Source: UBA2402 sp044371005 (GTDB taxonomy: Bacteria > Planctomycetota > Phycisphaerae > Phycisphaerales > UBA1924). Taken from it: a stretch of 64,000 nt of DNA. Below the pieces are notes generated by a model. The model searched no databases and was not told the DNA's origin. It worked only from the letters and a program-made list of their open reading frames with translations. The DNA lies in contig JBILUL010000004.1 in the NCBI GenBank assembly GCA_044371005.1, positions 1-64,000 of the forward strand, read 5' to 3'. Made by a program: the position numbers and the translations under genes. Positions 52,894-60,986 of this stretch are shown one piece after another (position 1 is the first letter of the stretch; every line of letters starts with the position of its first letter).

Positions 52894-54096
52894 ATGCGGA
52901 CGTCGCGTTTGAACGGATTCTGGCATCTGCTGCGTTTCGCGGCGGCGATCGTGATCTTCTCCGGCTGGATTCCATCTGCCCTGGCGGTAACCTACTACGT
53001 CCGCACGACCGGCAATGATGCGAACACCGGGCTGACTCCGGGGGCGGCGCTTCGAACGATCAACAGGGCATTCAACAAGGCGACACGCGGTTCAGTTGTG
53101 TACGTCGGAGCGGGCACCTATTCGGAGAACTTCGCCAATCCAAGGAACGGCACGGCCGCGCTGCCCATCAGTTTCCATGCCGATGTGACAGGGGCCAGAA
53201 CGGGCGATGCCGGAGTGGTTCGGCTCAGTGACACCTCCGGCAACGGGATCTCGATGTCATCTCGATCGTACCTCACTTTTGATGGCTTCGTCATCACCGC
53301 ACCGACGAATGTCGTGTACGCAACGAAGGCGAAGTTCATCAGGTTCGTGAACTGCACGATGAGTTCCGGGTCAGGCTCGTGCGCGTACGTGACCACTGCC
53401 AGCAATGTCACCTTCATCGGGTGCACGATGTCGGGGTGCGGAGGGGCGGGAATCACGGTCCTTGCGGGTTCGACGGTCGCCTTCACCAGCGGCGAGATCG
53501 CTTCGGTGGGCGGAGCCTGCGTGTCGTCTCCGAGCGGTGCGAATGTCGTGACCGTGGAACGGTCGATCCTGAGGGACTCAGGTGGCGGCGGAGTATCTGC
53601 AGCGAGCGGGACGATCAAAGTCACTTGCTGTCTTCTGCGGAGCGTGGGCACGGCCATCTCCGTGAGCGGCACGTCGGCTGCGGTGTGGAACAACACGATT
53701 GTCAACTGTTCGACTGCCGCCTCCTTCTCCTGCACCACGACGTTTGCGAACAACATCGTCTCGCAGGTCTCGACGGGGCTTTCGCGGACGGGGTCGGCGG
53801 TGCTGACGCACAGGAACAACCTCTACTTCAGCAACGGCACGAACTACTCGGGCTGTTCCGCCGGTACCGGTGATATCTACCTGACGCCGGGCTTCATCAG
53901 TTCGACGAACTGGGACATCGGGCCATCCTCGCGGGCCATCAATGCAGGTGCGGATGCAACGGGTACCCACAGTGCTGACCTGGATGGTCATGTCAGGCCC
54001 TACGGGGGTGGCTGGGATATCGGCTGCTACGAGTACGGATCGCTCGCGGTTCCCAAGCCGGTGCTGGTCGGCTGGACCCAGGTGGGCCCCGGTTGA
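52894..54096 (+). CDS. Exported right-handed beta-helix protein (choice-of-anchor Q type)
   Basis: ATG at 52894 after GGGAG gives 400 residues; a GTG at 52870 overlapping the previous stop is the alternative. A signal peptide (about 30 residues, ending PSALA) precedes a long series of right-handed beta-helix rungs. An early YYVRTTGNDANTGL, with TINRAFNKA, and the final DLDGHVRPYGGGWDIGCYE match the choice-of-anchor Q family. Such proteins are often surface or polysaccharide-acting. It sits between pseudopilin and PilM-N genes with only short gaps, so it may be the cargo or an adhesin at the tip. Confidence 0.82.
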   Translation: MRTSRLNGFWHLLRFAAAIVIFSGWIPSALAVTYYVRTTGNDANTGLTPGAALRTINRAFNKATRGSVVYVGAGTYSENFANPRNGTAALPISFHADVTGARTGDAGVVRLSDTSGNGISMSSRSYLTFDGFVITAPTNVVYATKAKFIRFVNCTMSSGSGSCAYVTTASNVTFIGCTMSGCGGAGITVLAGSTVAFTSGEIASVGGACVSSPSGANVVTVERSILRDSGGGGVSAASGTIKVTCCLLRSVGTAISVSGTSAAVWNNTIVNCSTAASFSCTTTFANNIVSQVSTGLSRTGSAVLTHRNNLYFSNGTNYSGCSAGTGDIYLTPGFISSTNWDIGPSSRAINAGADATGTHSADLDGHVRPYGGGWDIGCYEYGSLAVPKPVLVGWTQVGPG

Positions 54097-54263
54097 GGCT
54101 TGGCGTGCCCCGCGCGGGGGAGGCTGCGCCTCCGGCATGAACTTCCCAGTGTCTCACGTGAGTTATCCGAAAGATGCCTCCGGCAACCACCGATGTACGA
54201 CCACGGGGCAGGTGTCGCCAGGTGGCACACGACCCGTACCGCTCCAGACGCGAGGAAACACCA

Positions 54264-55949
54264 TTGGCCAAGAACCGAGTCATCATTGAGTTGTCGCCGG
54301 CTCGCCTTCAGTTGGCGGTGGTTCGCGGGCGGACGCTGGTGGCGATGCAAAGCAGCCGACTTGCACCTCCTGCCCAGGGGGATCGCAACGATCTGGACTT
54401 CGCCGCGTCGCAGGTGCTTCTCCAGGCCATGGTGAAGGAACTGAACGCCGGCGGTCTTGAAGCGACGGTCCTCTACTCCAACTCGACCGCAACAGCAGGC
54501 GTCTTCTCGTGTGCTGTATCCGCCGGGGCCGACGCGACGACCGAGGCCGCGCGGCTGGCGTTGGCTGATTCAGCCGAGTTCAATCTCGAGCTGAGCCCAT
54601 TCGATCTGATCCGCCTGTGCGCTGACGAGCCGCTCAAGGGCGGCGAAGCTGATGCTCAGGTCGTCGCTCAGACGCATACCGTGGGCGTCGCCGACACCGA
54701 TCGAGCCGTCGCTGCGATCTTTGCATGGGTCGCTCAGAGCGGCCTCATTCCCACAGCCGTGGTGCCGATCAACGCGGTCGGCTTGAGCGAATGCGTCGAA
54801 GTGGCGATCAGTGCAAGCCGCGTTGACAGCAAGGCGGTTGCCGTCGCGCTTCACCTCGGCGAACACAGCTCCCTGTTGGCGGGTGCCACGCGTGGCAGGC
54901 TCCGCTTCGTGCGTCAGATCTCGCTGGGAGTCGAGGCGCTCGTGGATGCGGTGCTCAGTGCCGCCCGAGAGGCGTCGATCTCAGTGACTCCGGCTGAGGC
55001 GGCTGATGTGCTCATGAAGTTCGGCATCCCGCAGCGGTCTCAGGAACTCTCGGCTGACGGCCGGCTCACCGGCGCGATGGTGCTTCCGCTGATCCAGCCC
55101 GTGCTCCAGCGCATGGTGGTCGAACTCAAGCAGTCGTTGCGGTTCGGTGTCGAGGCCGCCGAACGCGAGCATGTGCATCTCTCGGGGCTCGGGCCCGGAT
55201 CTGCCGTCGCGAAGTTCATTTCGGTCATTGCGGAGCAGAGTGGGGCGATGAGTGCATTGGACGGCGGGGATGGCAGTGCAGCCGCCCAATCTGCGTGTGT
55301 CACTCAGACATGGCTGGGTTCGTCGATCGCAGGTCTTGGCCTTCTCCCCAGGCAGATGACCAGCACGGTGGAGGCAAGCCGGATGCGGCACGCCCTGTGG
55401 GTCGGCGCCGTGGCGACCGGTCTGCTGATTGGGGTGGATGCCTGGAGCACATCGCTTGATCTTCGCCAGCAGGAACTGAACCTGGCCCAGTTGCGGTCCA
55501 GACTCGAAGCCGCGAGGCCCGTGGCGGAGCTGAGTCAGCGGCTGACCGCACTTCAGAGCGCGGTGGCCCGCGCCAGCGCCGCCCGCGATGCCAGGTTCAG
55601 GATGCTCCCCGATGGGGCGGCAGTCCTGGCCATGCTGGCACGCCACACGCCCCCCAACATCAAGCTGATGCATGTTCAGGTGCTCTCAGAAGATCAGGTT
55701 CCGGTGTGCCATGTCAGCGGTCGAGCCACGGCGCTCAATGGCGTGGATCCCGATGCCACGATGCGGGCCTACATCGACTCACTCTCGGGCGTTCCTCTGG
55801 TGCTTGACTGCAAGATGGGCGGCACGAGACGGGGAGCAACGACCGAAGGAAACGCCATGCAGACCTTTGAACTTTCTCTGCGACTGGTCGATGTTCCCAT
55901 GCAGGTCAGTGCCACGGTCGCTGATCTTTCGAAGGAGGATGGCAAGTGA
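54264..55949 (+). CDS. PilM-PilN fusion protein of the pilus/secretion platform
   Basis: A TTG start at 54264 has AGGA 7 bases upstream; the frame in front is not coding in character. The product is 561 residues. Residues 1-370 are a PilM-like actin fold (NRVIIELSPARLQLAVVRG, AVALHLGEHSSLLAG). A membrane segment lies near 376-396, then a coiled coil (QQELNLAQLRSRLEAARPV) and a PilN-like periplasmic domain (MLARHTPPNIKLMHVQV). In type IV pili PilM and PilN are separate and bind each other; in type II systems GspL has both parts. The stop overlaps the next GTG (GTGA). Confidence 0.75.
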   Translation: MAKNRVIIELSPARLQLAVVRGRTLVAMQSSRLAPPAQGDRNDLDFAASQVLLQAMVKELNAGGLEATVLYSNSTATAGVFSCAVSAGADATTEAARLALADSAEFNLELSPFDLIRLCADEPLKGGEADAQVVAQTHTVGVADTDRAVAAIFAWVAQSGLIPTAVVPINAVGLSECVEVAISASRVDSKAVAVALHLGEHSSLLAGATRGRLRFVRQISLGVEALVDAVLSAAREASISVTPAEAADVLMKFGIPQRSQELSADGRLTGAMVLPLIQPVLQRMVVELKQSLRFGVEAAEREHVHLSGLGPGSAVAKFISVIAEQSGAMSALDGGDGSAAAQSACVTQTWLGSSIAGLGLLPRQMTSTVEASRMRHALWVGAVATGLLIGVDAWSTSLDLRQQELNLAQLRSRLEAARPVAELSQRLTALQSAVARASAARDARFRMLPDGAAVLAMLARHTPPNIKLMHVQVLSEDQVPVCHVSGRATALNGVDPDATMRAYIDSLSGVPLVLDCKMGGTRRGATTEGNAMQTFELSLRLVDVPMQVSATVADLSKEDGK

Positions 55950-56578
55950 ACTCCATTCAACGCGACACACTGGCTCACGGGGTCATCGCCGCGACCGTCC
56001 TGATCGGCGGGTACATGCTCGTCGTCGACCGGCTCCAGCGCCAGCTCGGGGCGACCCGGGATCAGGTCGCTGCGCTGACTTCGCAGGTGCAGGAGGGTGA
56101 ACAACTGCGCGACCGCGTGCCGGAAATGACTCAGGCGCTCAGTCGCGCCGAATCGCAGGCCGCGGAGATCCGCCAGCGCAGCATCGCCGCGGACAACGAT
56201 CGGGCCCTCTATACCTCCTTGACGGAACTGGCTCAGAAGCACAAGGTGCGGCTGGACGAACTCAACCCCGCGGCGGTGTCGGCAAAGCCCATCCCGGAGA
56301 CCGCGGCGAAGTTGCCATCACTGCCGACCGATTCCCCGACCGTCAGCGTTGAACAGGCATTTGCATTCTCCATGGTCGCAACAGCCAGTTACTCCGGGGT
56401 CGCGGAGTTCATGCACGCCATTCAGACCGAGCTTGGTTATTCGGTGATCAAGAGTGCACGCATTCTGCCGGTGTCAGAAGAGCCCGGGATGGTGCGCGCG
56501 ACCATCAGCACGGAGCACTACGCATTCGATGTCACCCCGCAGGCTGTCGCGGCGGAAGGAGTCAGTCCACGTGAATAA
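55946..56578 (+). CDS. PilO/GspM-like membrane platform protein
   Basis: A GTG start overlaps the previous stop; the product is 210 residues. One membrane helix (about 12-28) is followed by a coiled coil (to about 95) and a ferredoxin-like domain (FAFSMVATASYSGVAEFMHA). This is the PilO fold, which pairs with PilN at the inner membrane. It lies directly after the PilM-PilN fusion and before the GspC/PilP-like gene, the usual pilMNOP order. Confidence 0.82.
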   Translation: MNSIQRDTLAHGVIAATVLIGGYMLVVDRLQRQLGATRDQVAALTSQVQEGEQLRDRVPEMTQALSRAESQAAEIRQRSIAADNDRALYTSLTELAQKHKVRLDELNPAAVSAKPIPETAAKLPSLPTDSPTVSVEQAFAFSMVATASYSGVAEFMHAIQTELGYSVIKSARILPVSEEPGMVRATISTEHYAFDVTPQAVAAEGVSPRE

Positions 56579-57110
56579 GAAGCGTCGCTCGCAACTTGGT
56601 CAGACTGCAACGATCGCCGCTCCGGTGCTTCTCATCCTGGGGCTGAGGTCAATGTTCACCGCTGGTCCATCCAATGCCAGTGCTGCCGGTCCGGCGAACG
56701 GGCATCCATCACCCGCGCACGGTACAGTGGTCGCCCCGGCACCGCTTGCGGCACCCGCGTTGACGCACGAACAGCAGCACGCAATGGATTGGCGTGCAAC
56801 GCTCAACTTCGAGACCCCGCTTGAGTCTCCCATGGACGCTCGGGTTGAGGTCGTCCTGCTGCCAACGCAGGTGCCTGATCCTGTTCCGGTCCAGACCGAA
56901 GCCCCCAAGGTCAATCCGATCGAAGGGCTGGTCCTGACGGCAACCATGGGAAATCAGAACGCCGCCATCGCCGCGATCTCGGGCAAGGTCTATCGGATTG
57001 GCGAGGAAGTACGGCCCGGCTGGAAGCTCACCAGCGTTGATGTCCGACTTGGCCGAATTCTGCTGACCTCAGAGAGCGGAGAAATCGCTGAACTGTTCAA
57101 GGCCGAATGA
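56571..57110 (+). CDS. GspC/PilP-like periplasmic protein
   Basis: A GTG at 56571 follows AGGAG and overlaps the pilO-like gene by 8 bases; the product is 179 residues. It has one N-terminal hydrophobic segment (about 11-28), a Pro/Ala-rich linker and a C-terminal beta domain (about 118-179). NPIEGLVLTATMGNQNAAIA and then VYRIGEEVRPGWKLTSVDV resemble the GspC homology region and PilP. Such proteins bridge the inner membrane platform to a secretin. No secretin gene follows; the next gene is convergent. Confidence 0.75.
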   Translation: MNKKRRSQLGQTATIAAPVLLILGLRSMFTAGPSNASAAGPANGHPSPAHGTVVAPAPLAAPALTHEQQHAMDWRATLNFETPLESPMDARVEVVLLPTQVPDPVPVQTEAPKVNPIEGLVLTATMGNQNAAIAAISGKVYRIGEEVRPGWKLTSVDVRLGRILLTSESGEIAELFKAE

Positions 57111-57129
57111 TCGGTGGCTGCATCGCCCC

Positions 57130-57267
57130 TTATTCATCCTTGAGCATGCGCAGCTGCGGGGTGTCGGTGTCGTCGTACTGACCGGAGTTGATTGCCCAGA
57201 TGCAGGCACGCACCGAGACCGCGGCGAGAATCAGCGCCAAAGGAAGCACAATCGCAAGTACGCTCAT
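57130..57267 (-). CDS. ccoS: Cbb3-type oxidase assembly protein CcoS
   Basis: The 45-residue protein starts MSVLAIVLPLALILAAVSV, has one membrane segment and ends in GQYDDTDTPQLRMLKDE, the typical CcoS tail. Its ATG overlaps the ccoI stop (ATGA), the usual ccoI-ccoS order. CcoS is needed to insert haem and copper into the oxidase. Confidence 0.92.
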   Translation of the reverse strand: MSVLAIVLPLALILAAVSVRACIWAINSGQYDDTDTPQLRMLKDE

Positions 57268-59744
57268 GACCGCTTCTCCTTGAACGAGCCTGCCGCGACA
57301 CAGATGCCAACGGCCGTCAGCGAACTCAGCGGCATGACCAATGCCGCGATGATCGGGTGCATGTGGCCGGTCATTGCCACTGTTGCCGCCACGATATTGT
57401 AGAGCGACGACGCTGCCAGCGTGACCTTGATGGTCCGCAATGTGTGGCGGCTCCCCCGGATGAGCGTGAGCATCGATGAGAGCCCGGGATTGGCCAGATA
57501 GATGTCCGCCGCGGCGAGGCTGGCTTCGGCTCCGCCATGCACCGAGATGCCCACGTGGGCCGCGGCGAGTGCCGCGGCGTCGTTGACGCCATCACCCACC
57601 ATCACGGTTCTGCCCTGTGCTGCCGCGGCTGCAACGATGGCCAGTTTCTCTTCCGGCGTCACTCCGCCGCGTGCATCGGTGATTCCGCACACGCCAGCGA
57701 CGTGGCGAACCACGCCCGGGTTATCACCCGAGAGGATTCGGCAGTCCCAGCCCATGGTGCGAAGGTCGCGGATGACTTCGCACGAGTCCTTGCGAATCGT
57801 GTCACCGACCGCGGCAACGGCACTGAGGATTCCGTCCACGACCACGTAGACCGGCGTGAGGCCCTGGGTCGCCCATGACGCAGCGCTGGCCAGGAGATCA
57901 AAGGGAAGGTGCGTGGCACTTGCCCGGGCGAAGGCTTCGGAACCGATCATCACTTCGGAGAATCCGACCTGAGCCCGGATGCCTGATCCGGGCACGTTGG
58001 TCACGGATTGGATCGAGTCTTCAACTGAGCCCGGGATGTGCCGCGTCATCGCGGCCAGCGCAACGCCCACGGGGTGGGTTGAGCCACGTTCGATTGCGGC
58101 GACCGGGTTGGCGAGCTTCTGCGAACCGGACCAGTGGACGACCGACATCTTGCCATCGGTGATCGTGCCGGTCTTGTCGAGGAAGAGGATGCCGCCGGTG
58201 CCTGCCATGTGCTGCACCGCGTCGCCGCCCTTGATGAGGATGCCCTGGCGTGCAGCGCGGCCGATGGCGAGCGTGAATGCAAGCGGAGTCGCCAGTCCCA
58301 GAGCGCACGGACAGGTGACGACCAGAAGCGCCACGGCGTTTTCCATCGCGGGCAGGACGCCGGTGTTGAACCAGAAGATGAAGGTCGCCGCGGCGAGCAG
58401 CAGCATTCCCGTGAGGAAGATCGAGCCGACCTTATCGGCAAACTGGACGATGGGAGCCTTGCGGCTGGAGTTGTCCTCGACCAGCGCCATCAGCCGTGCC
58501 ACGCGGGTTTCGGTGCCGCTGGCCGTGGTGGTGCAGCGGACGGTGCTGGCGATGTTCACCGCTCCGGCAAAGACATCGTCGCCGACTTCGCACGAGCGCG
58601 GGAGCGATTCACCGGTGAGCAGCGAGGTGTCAATCGAGGTGTGGCCTGAAACGATGCGGCCGTCGCAGGGGAATGAGTCGCCGGCAAGAATCTCAACCAG
58701 ATCGCCGACCTCGAGCGACTGTGTCGGAATGACTTCAACGGCTCCATCGGCCTTGATGCGCCGTGCTGATTGAGGCGTGAGCGAGAAGAGCAGTTCGACG
58801 CTGTCGGCCGCCCAGCGCTGCTGGCGCTGTTGCACGTACCGGCCCACCAGGAGCGCGAAGATGAGCACGCTGACCGAATCGAAGTAGACTTCGCCGTGCC
58901 CGGTGATGGTGCTGGCAGTGCTCCAGACTCCGCCCGCGAGCAGTGCGAGGGCAATCGGGCCATCGAGGTTGATGCTGCCGGTTCGGATGGCGGCCCAGGC
59001 GCTTCGGAAGAAGACCATGCCCGGCCAGAGGAGGGCGATGCCGGTGACGGCGAGGCTGCCCCAGCGGAAGGCTTCCCGGTAGACCGGCGCCATGCCGTCG
59101 AAGAGCCCGGCGTAGAGGGCGAAGGCAAGCAGCATGGCGTTGCCGGCACAGGCTCCGGCGACCGCCATTCGGATCATGGCGGTGCGTTCCTGATCGCGGC
59201 GTTGCACCGACGCGGCCTGGCTGACCGGGCCGACTGCATAGCCCATCAGTTCGAGGCGATGGGCGATGGCACCCAGGGAGATGCGGGTGGAATCAAAGGC
59301 CAGCGAGAGCCTCCCGCGGCGGAACTGAACTCGAGACTCGATGACTCCGGTCAGTTGTTCGGGGAGGGCTTCGATGCGCCAGACGCATGAGGCGCAGTGC
59401 ATGCCGCGGATGGCCAGTTCGATGTTCGCAACTCCCGCGGCATCGACGCGGGCGTGCTGTGCCAGGAACTCCGGCGCATCGAGCACCTGTGCTGCGGGGG
59501 AGGCGGGTGCGTCGCTCTGTTTCTGGGTGAGTGGCGACTGATTGGCGACCGGGCACGAAAGCATCGCGACCGACGCATGCGCGACTTCGCAGCCGTTGCA
59601 GCAGTAGGCAGGTACGCCGCGTGTGTTGGCGGGGGCAGGCGAGCCGCAATGTGCACAGGGGACCTTCGCGGCTCGGCCGGAGGCGGACGAGGGGCGCGAG
59701 GCGGGTGAAGCGGTGGGGGCCTGTTCAGCGCTCGGGAGTGCCAT
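57264..59744 (-). CDS. ccoI: CcoI/FixI-type copper-translocating P-type ATPase
   Basis: The 826-residue protein has an N-terminal Cys-rich zinc-ribbon-like part (CAHCGSPA and CCNGCE, 30-52), an HMA site GMHCASC (117-120) and eight membrane segments. The CPC motif is in VVTCPCALGLATP, the phosphorylation site is LDKTGTITDG and the hinge is GDGVNDAAALA. It delivers copper to the cbb3 oxidase across the inner membrane. It is encoded before ccoS and after the SafE-like gene, overlapping it by 20 bases. Confidence 0.95.
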   Translation of the reverse strand: MALPSAEQAPTASPASRPSSASGRAAKVPCAHCGSPAPANTRGVPAYCCNGCEVAHASVAMLSCPVANQSPLTQKQSDAPASPAAQVLDAPEFLAQHARVDAAGVANIELAIRGMHCASCVWRIEALPEQLTGVIESRVQFRRGRLSLAFDSTRISLGAIAHRLELMGYAVGPVSQAASVQRRDQERTAMIRMAVAGACAGNAMLLAFALYAGLFDGMAPVYREAFRWGSLAVTGIALLWPGMVFFRSAWAAIRTGSINLDGPIALALLAGGVWSTASTITGHGEVYFDSVSVLIFALLVGRYVQQRQQRWAADSVELLFSLTPQSARRIKADGAVEVIPTQSLEVGDLVEILAGDSFPCDGRIVSGHTSIDTSLLTGESLPRSCEVGDDVFAGAVNIASTVRCTTTASGTETRVARLMALVEDNSSRKAPIVQFADKVGSIFLTGMLLLAAATFIFWFNTGVLPAMENAVALLVVTCPCALGLATPLAFTLAIGRAARQGILIKGGDAVQHMAGTGGILFLDKTGTITDGKMSVVHWSGSQKLANPVAAIERGSTHPVGVALAAMTRHIPGSVEDSIQSVTNVPGSGIRAQVGFSEVMIGSEAFARASATHLPFDLLASAASWATQGLTPVYVVVDGILSAVAAVGDTIRKDSCEVIRDLRTMGWDCRILSGDNPGVVRHVAGVCGITDARGGVTPEEKLAIVAAAAAQGRTVMVGDGVNDAAALAAAHVGISVHGGAEASLAAADIYLANPGLSSMLTLIRGSRHTLRTIKVTLAASSLYNIVAATVAMTGHMHPIIAALVMPLSSLTAVGICVAAGSFKEKRS

Positions 59745-60471
59745 TGCAGTAACTCGATATGAACGAGGACATGACCGACTGGGGCGAATGCGAGTGGCCG
59801 GGGGTGATCACCCGCACGGTGATCGTAAGGACACCAGTGGCGATCATGAGGGTGGCCGTCACCCAGGGCATGATCGAGCCCAGCCGGCCGGCGCAACGGG
59901 TGATGCTTGTTCCCGCGGCGATGAGTGCAGGGAGCGTTCCAAGCCAGAAGAAACTCATGACCAGGGCGCCCGCAAATGGATCAGCGGTGCCCGCGGCGGT
60001 GAATGCGAAGGTGTAGAGCCAGTGGCACGGGAGCATCGTCGTCAGCAGTCCGATCGAGAATGAGCGTGCGGTGGGTGGCCAGTTGGCAATCAGGCGGTGG
60101 CCAGCCTTTGCAGCTTCAATCAGGAAGGCCGGAACGGGAAGGCGAGGGTGCCAGTATCCGGCTTTCTGCAGCAGGTGAGAGGTGCCCGCGAGCGTGACTG
60201 CGACCGCAGCGAGGATTCCTGCGACGCGGGTGAACCCGGCACTGGTGGCGCCCATGTCAACGACCTGGCCCACGATGCCGCTGATGGCACCCAGGGTGGC
60301 GTAGCTGACCCAGCGTCCACCGGAGTAGGCGAAGAAGAGTTTGAGGCGGTCGGCACTTGGAGTAGTGGGGGAGCAGGTTGCCAATGCGGCGAAAACGCCG
60401 CACATCCCAGCGCAGTGGAGGCTGCCAAGAAGGCTGGCCAGGAGCGTGGAGATGCACAGCGACCAGATCAT
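59725..60471 (-). CDS. TauE/SafE-like membrane protein of the cbb3 cluster
   Basis: The 248-residue product has about six membrane segments. The N-terminus LLGSLHCAGMCGVFAALA has the Cys/His motif typical of the DsbD_2/SafE proteins found in cco clusters. SIGLLTTMLPCHWLYTF has another Cys. It probably helps copper or thiol delivery for oxidase assembly. It overlaps fixH by 4 bases. Confidence 0.85.
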   Translation of the reverse strand: MIWSLCISTLLASLLGSLHCAGMCGVFAALATCSPTTPSADRLKLFFAYSGGRWVSYATLGAISGIVGQVVDMGATSAGFTRVAGILAAVAVTLAGTSHLLQKAGYWHPRLPVPAFLIEAAKAGHRLIANWPPTARSFSIGLLTTMLPCHWLYTFAFTAAGTADPFAGALVMSFFWLGTLPALIAAGTSITRCAGRLGSIMPWVTATLMIATGVLTITVRVITPGHSHSPQSVMSSFISSYCNGTPER

Positions 60472-60986
60472 GGCTTGCTGCTTCCTCCGGCAGGAACGGA
60501 ATCGGATGCCAGCACTTCGATGTCATGGACGTAGGCCACGCGGTCCGCCGCGGCGGGGCTTTCGATGTGGAGCGTGTAGTACCCCGGCCGCGATGCAGGA
60601 ACTTGGGCCGTGGCCTGTCCCTGAGTGTCGGTGACGAGTTCGAGAGTGGTGCGATCGGTGGGGTGACCGCTGTGGAAGAGCTGAATGGTCAGCTTGGTTG
60701 CCTCGACTGGCTGATCGGACGCGGCTGTCAGAGAGATTCGCAGCGTACCCAACGCGGCATCGCGTGCCGGCCGATCGATCTGCGCGAAGCAGTTCCAGCC
60801 CAAGGCGTTGCTCTGGGCCATCTCGCGGCGATGGTCATCCCAGCGCAAGGCGCGTTCGTCATATGACGGGGAGATCGAGGCTCCTCCGCCTTTGTGTGCG
60901 GCGACCATGGTGACCGCGACGATGACGACATTCACCGCGAGCATTCCGATGATCATGGCGGGCCAGATGACGGCCTTCACGTTCAT
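60468..60986 (-). CDS. fixH: FixH/CcoH family protein
   Basis: The 172-residue protein has one N-terminal membrane segment (about 7-29), then a beta-sandwich domain (LRISLTAASDQPVEATKLTI, then RPGYYTLHIES). FixH/CcoH joins CcoI and the oxidase during assembly. Its ATG overlaps the ccoG stop. Confidence 0.87.
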   Translation of the reverse strand: MNVKAVIWPAMIIGMLAVNVVIVAVTMVAAHKGGGASISPSYDERALRWDDHRREMAQSNALGWNCFAQIDRPARDAALGTLRISLTAASDQPVEATKLTIQLFHSGHPTDRTTLELVTDTQGQATAQVPASRPGYYTLHIESPAAADRVAYVHDIEVLASDSVPAGGSSKP

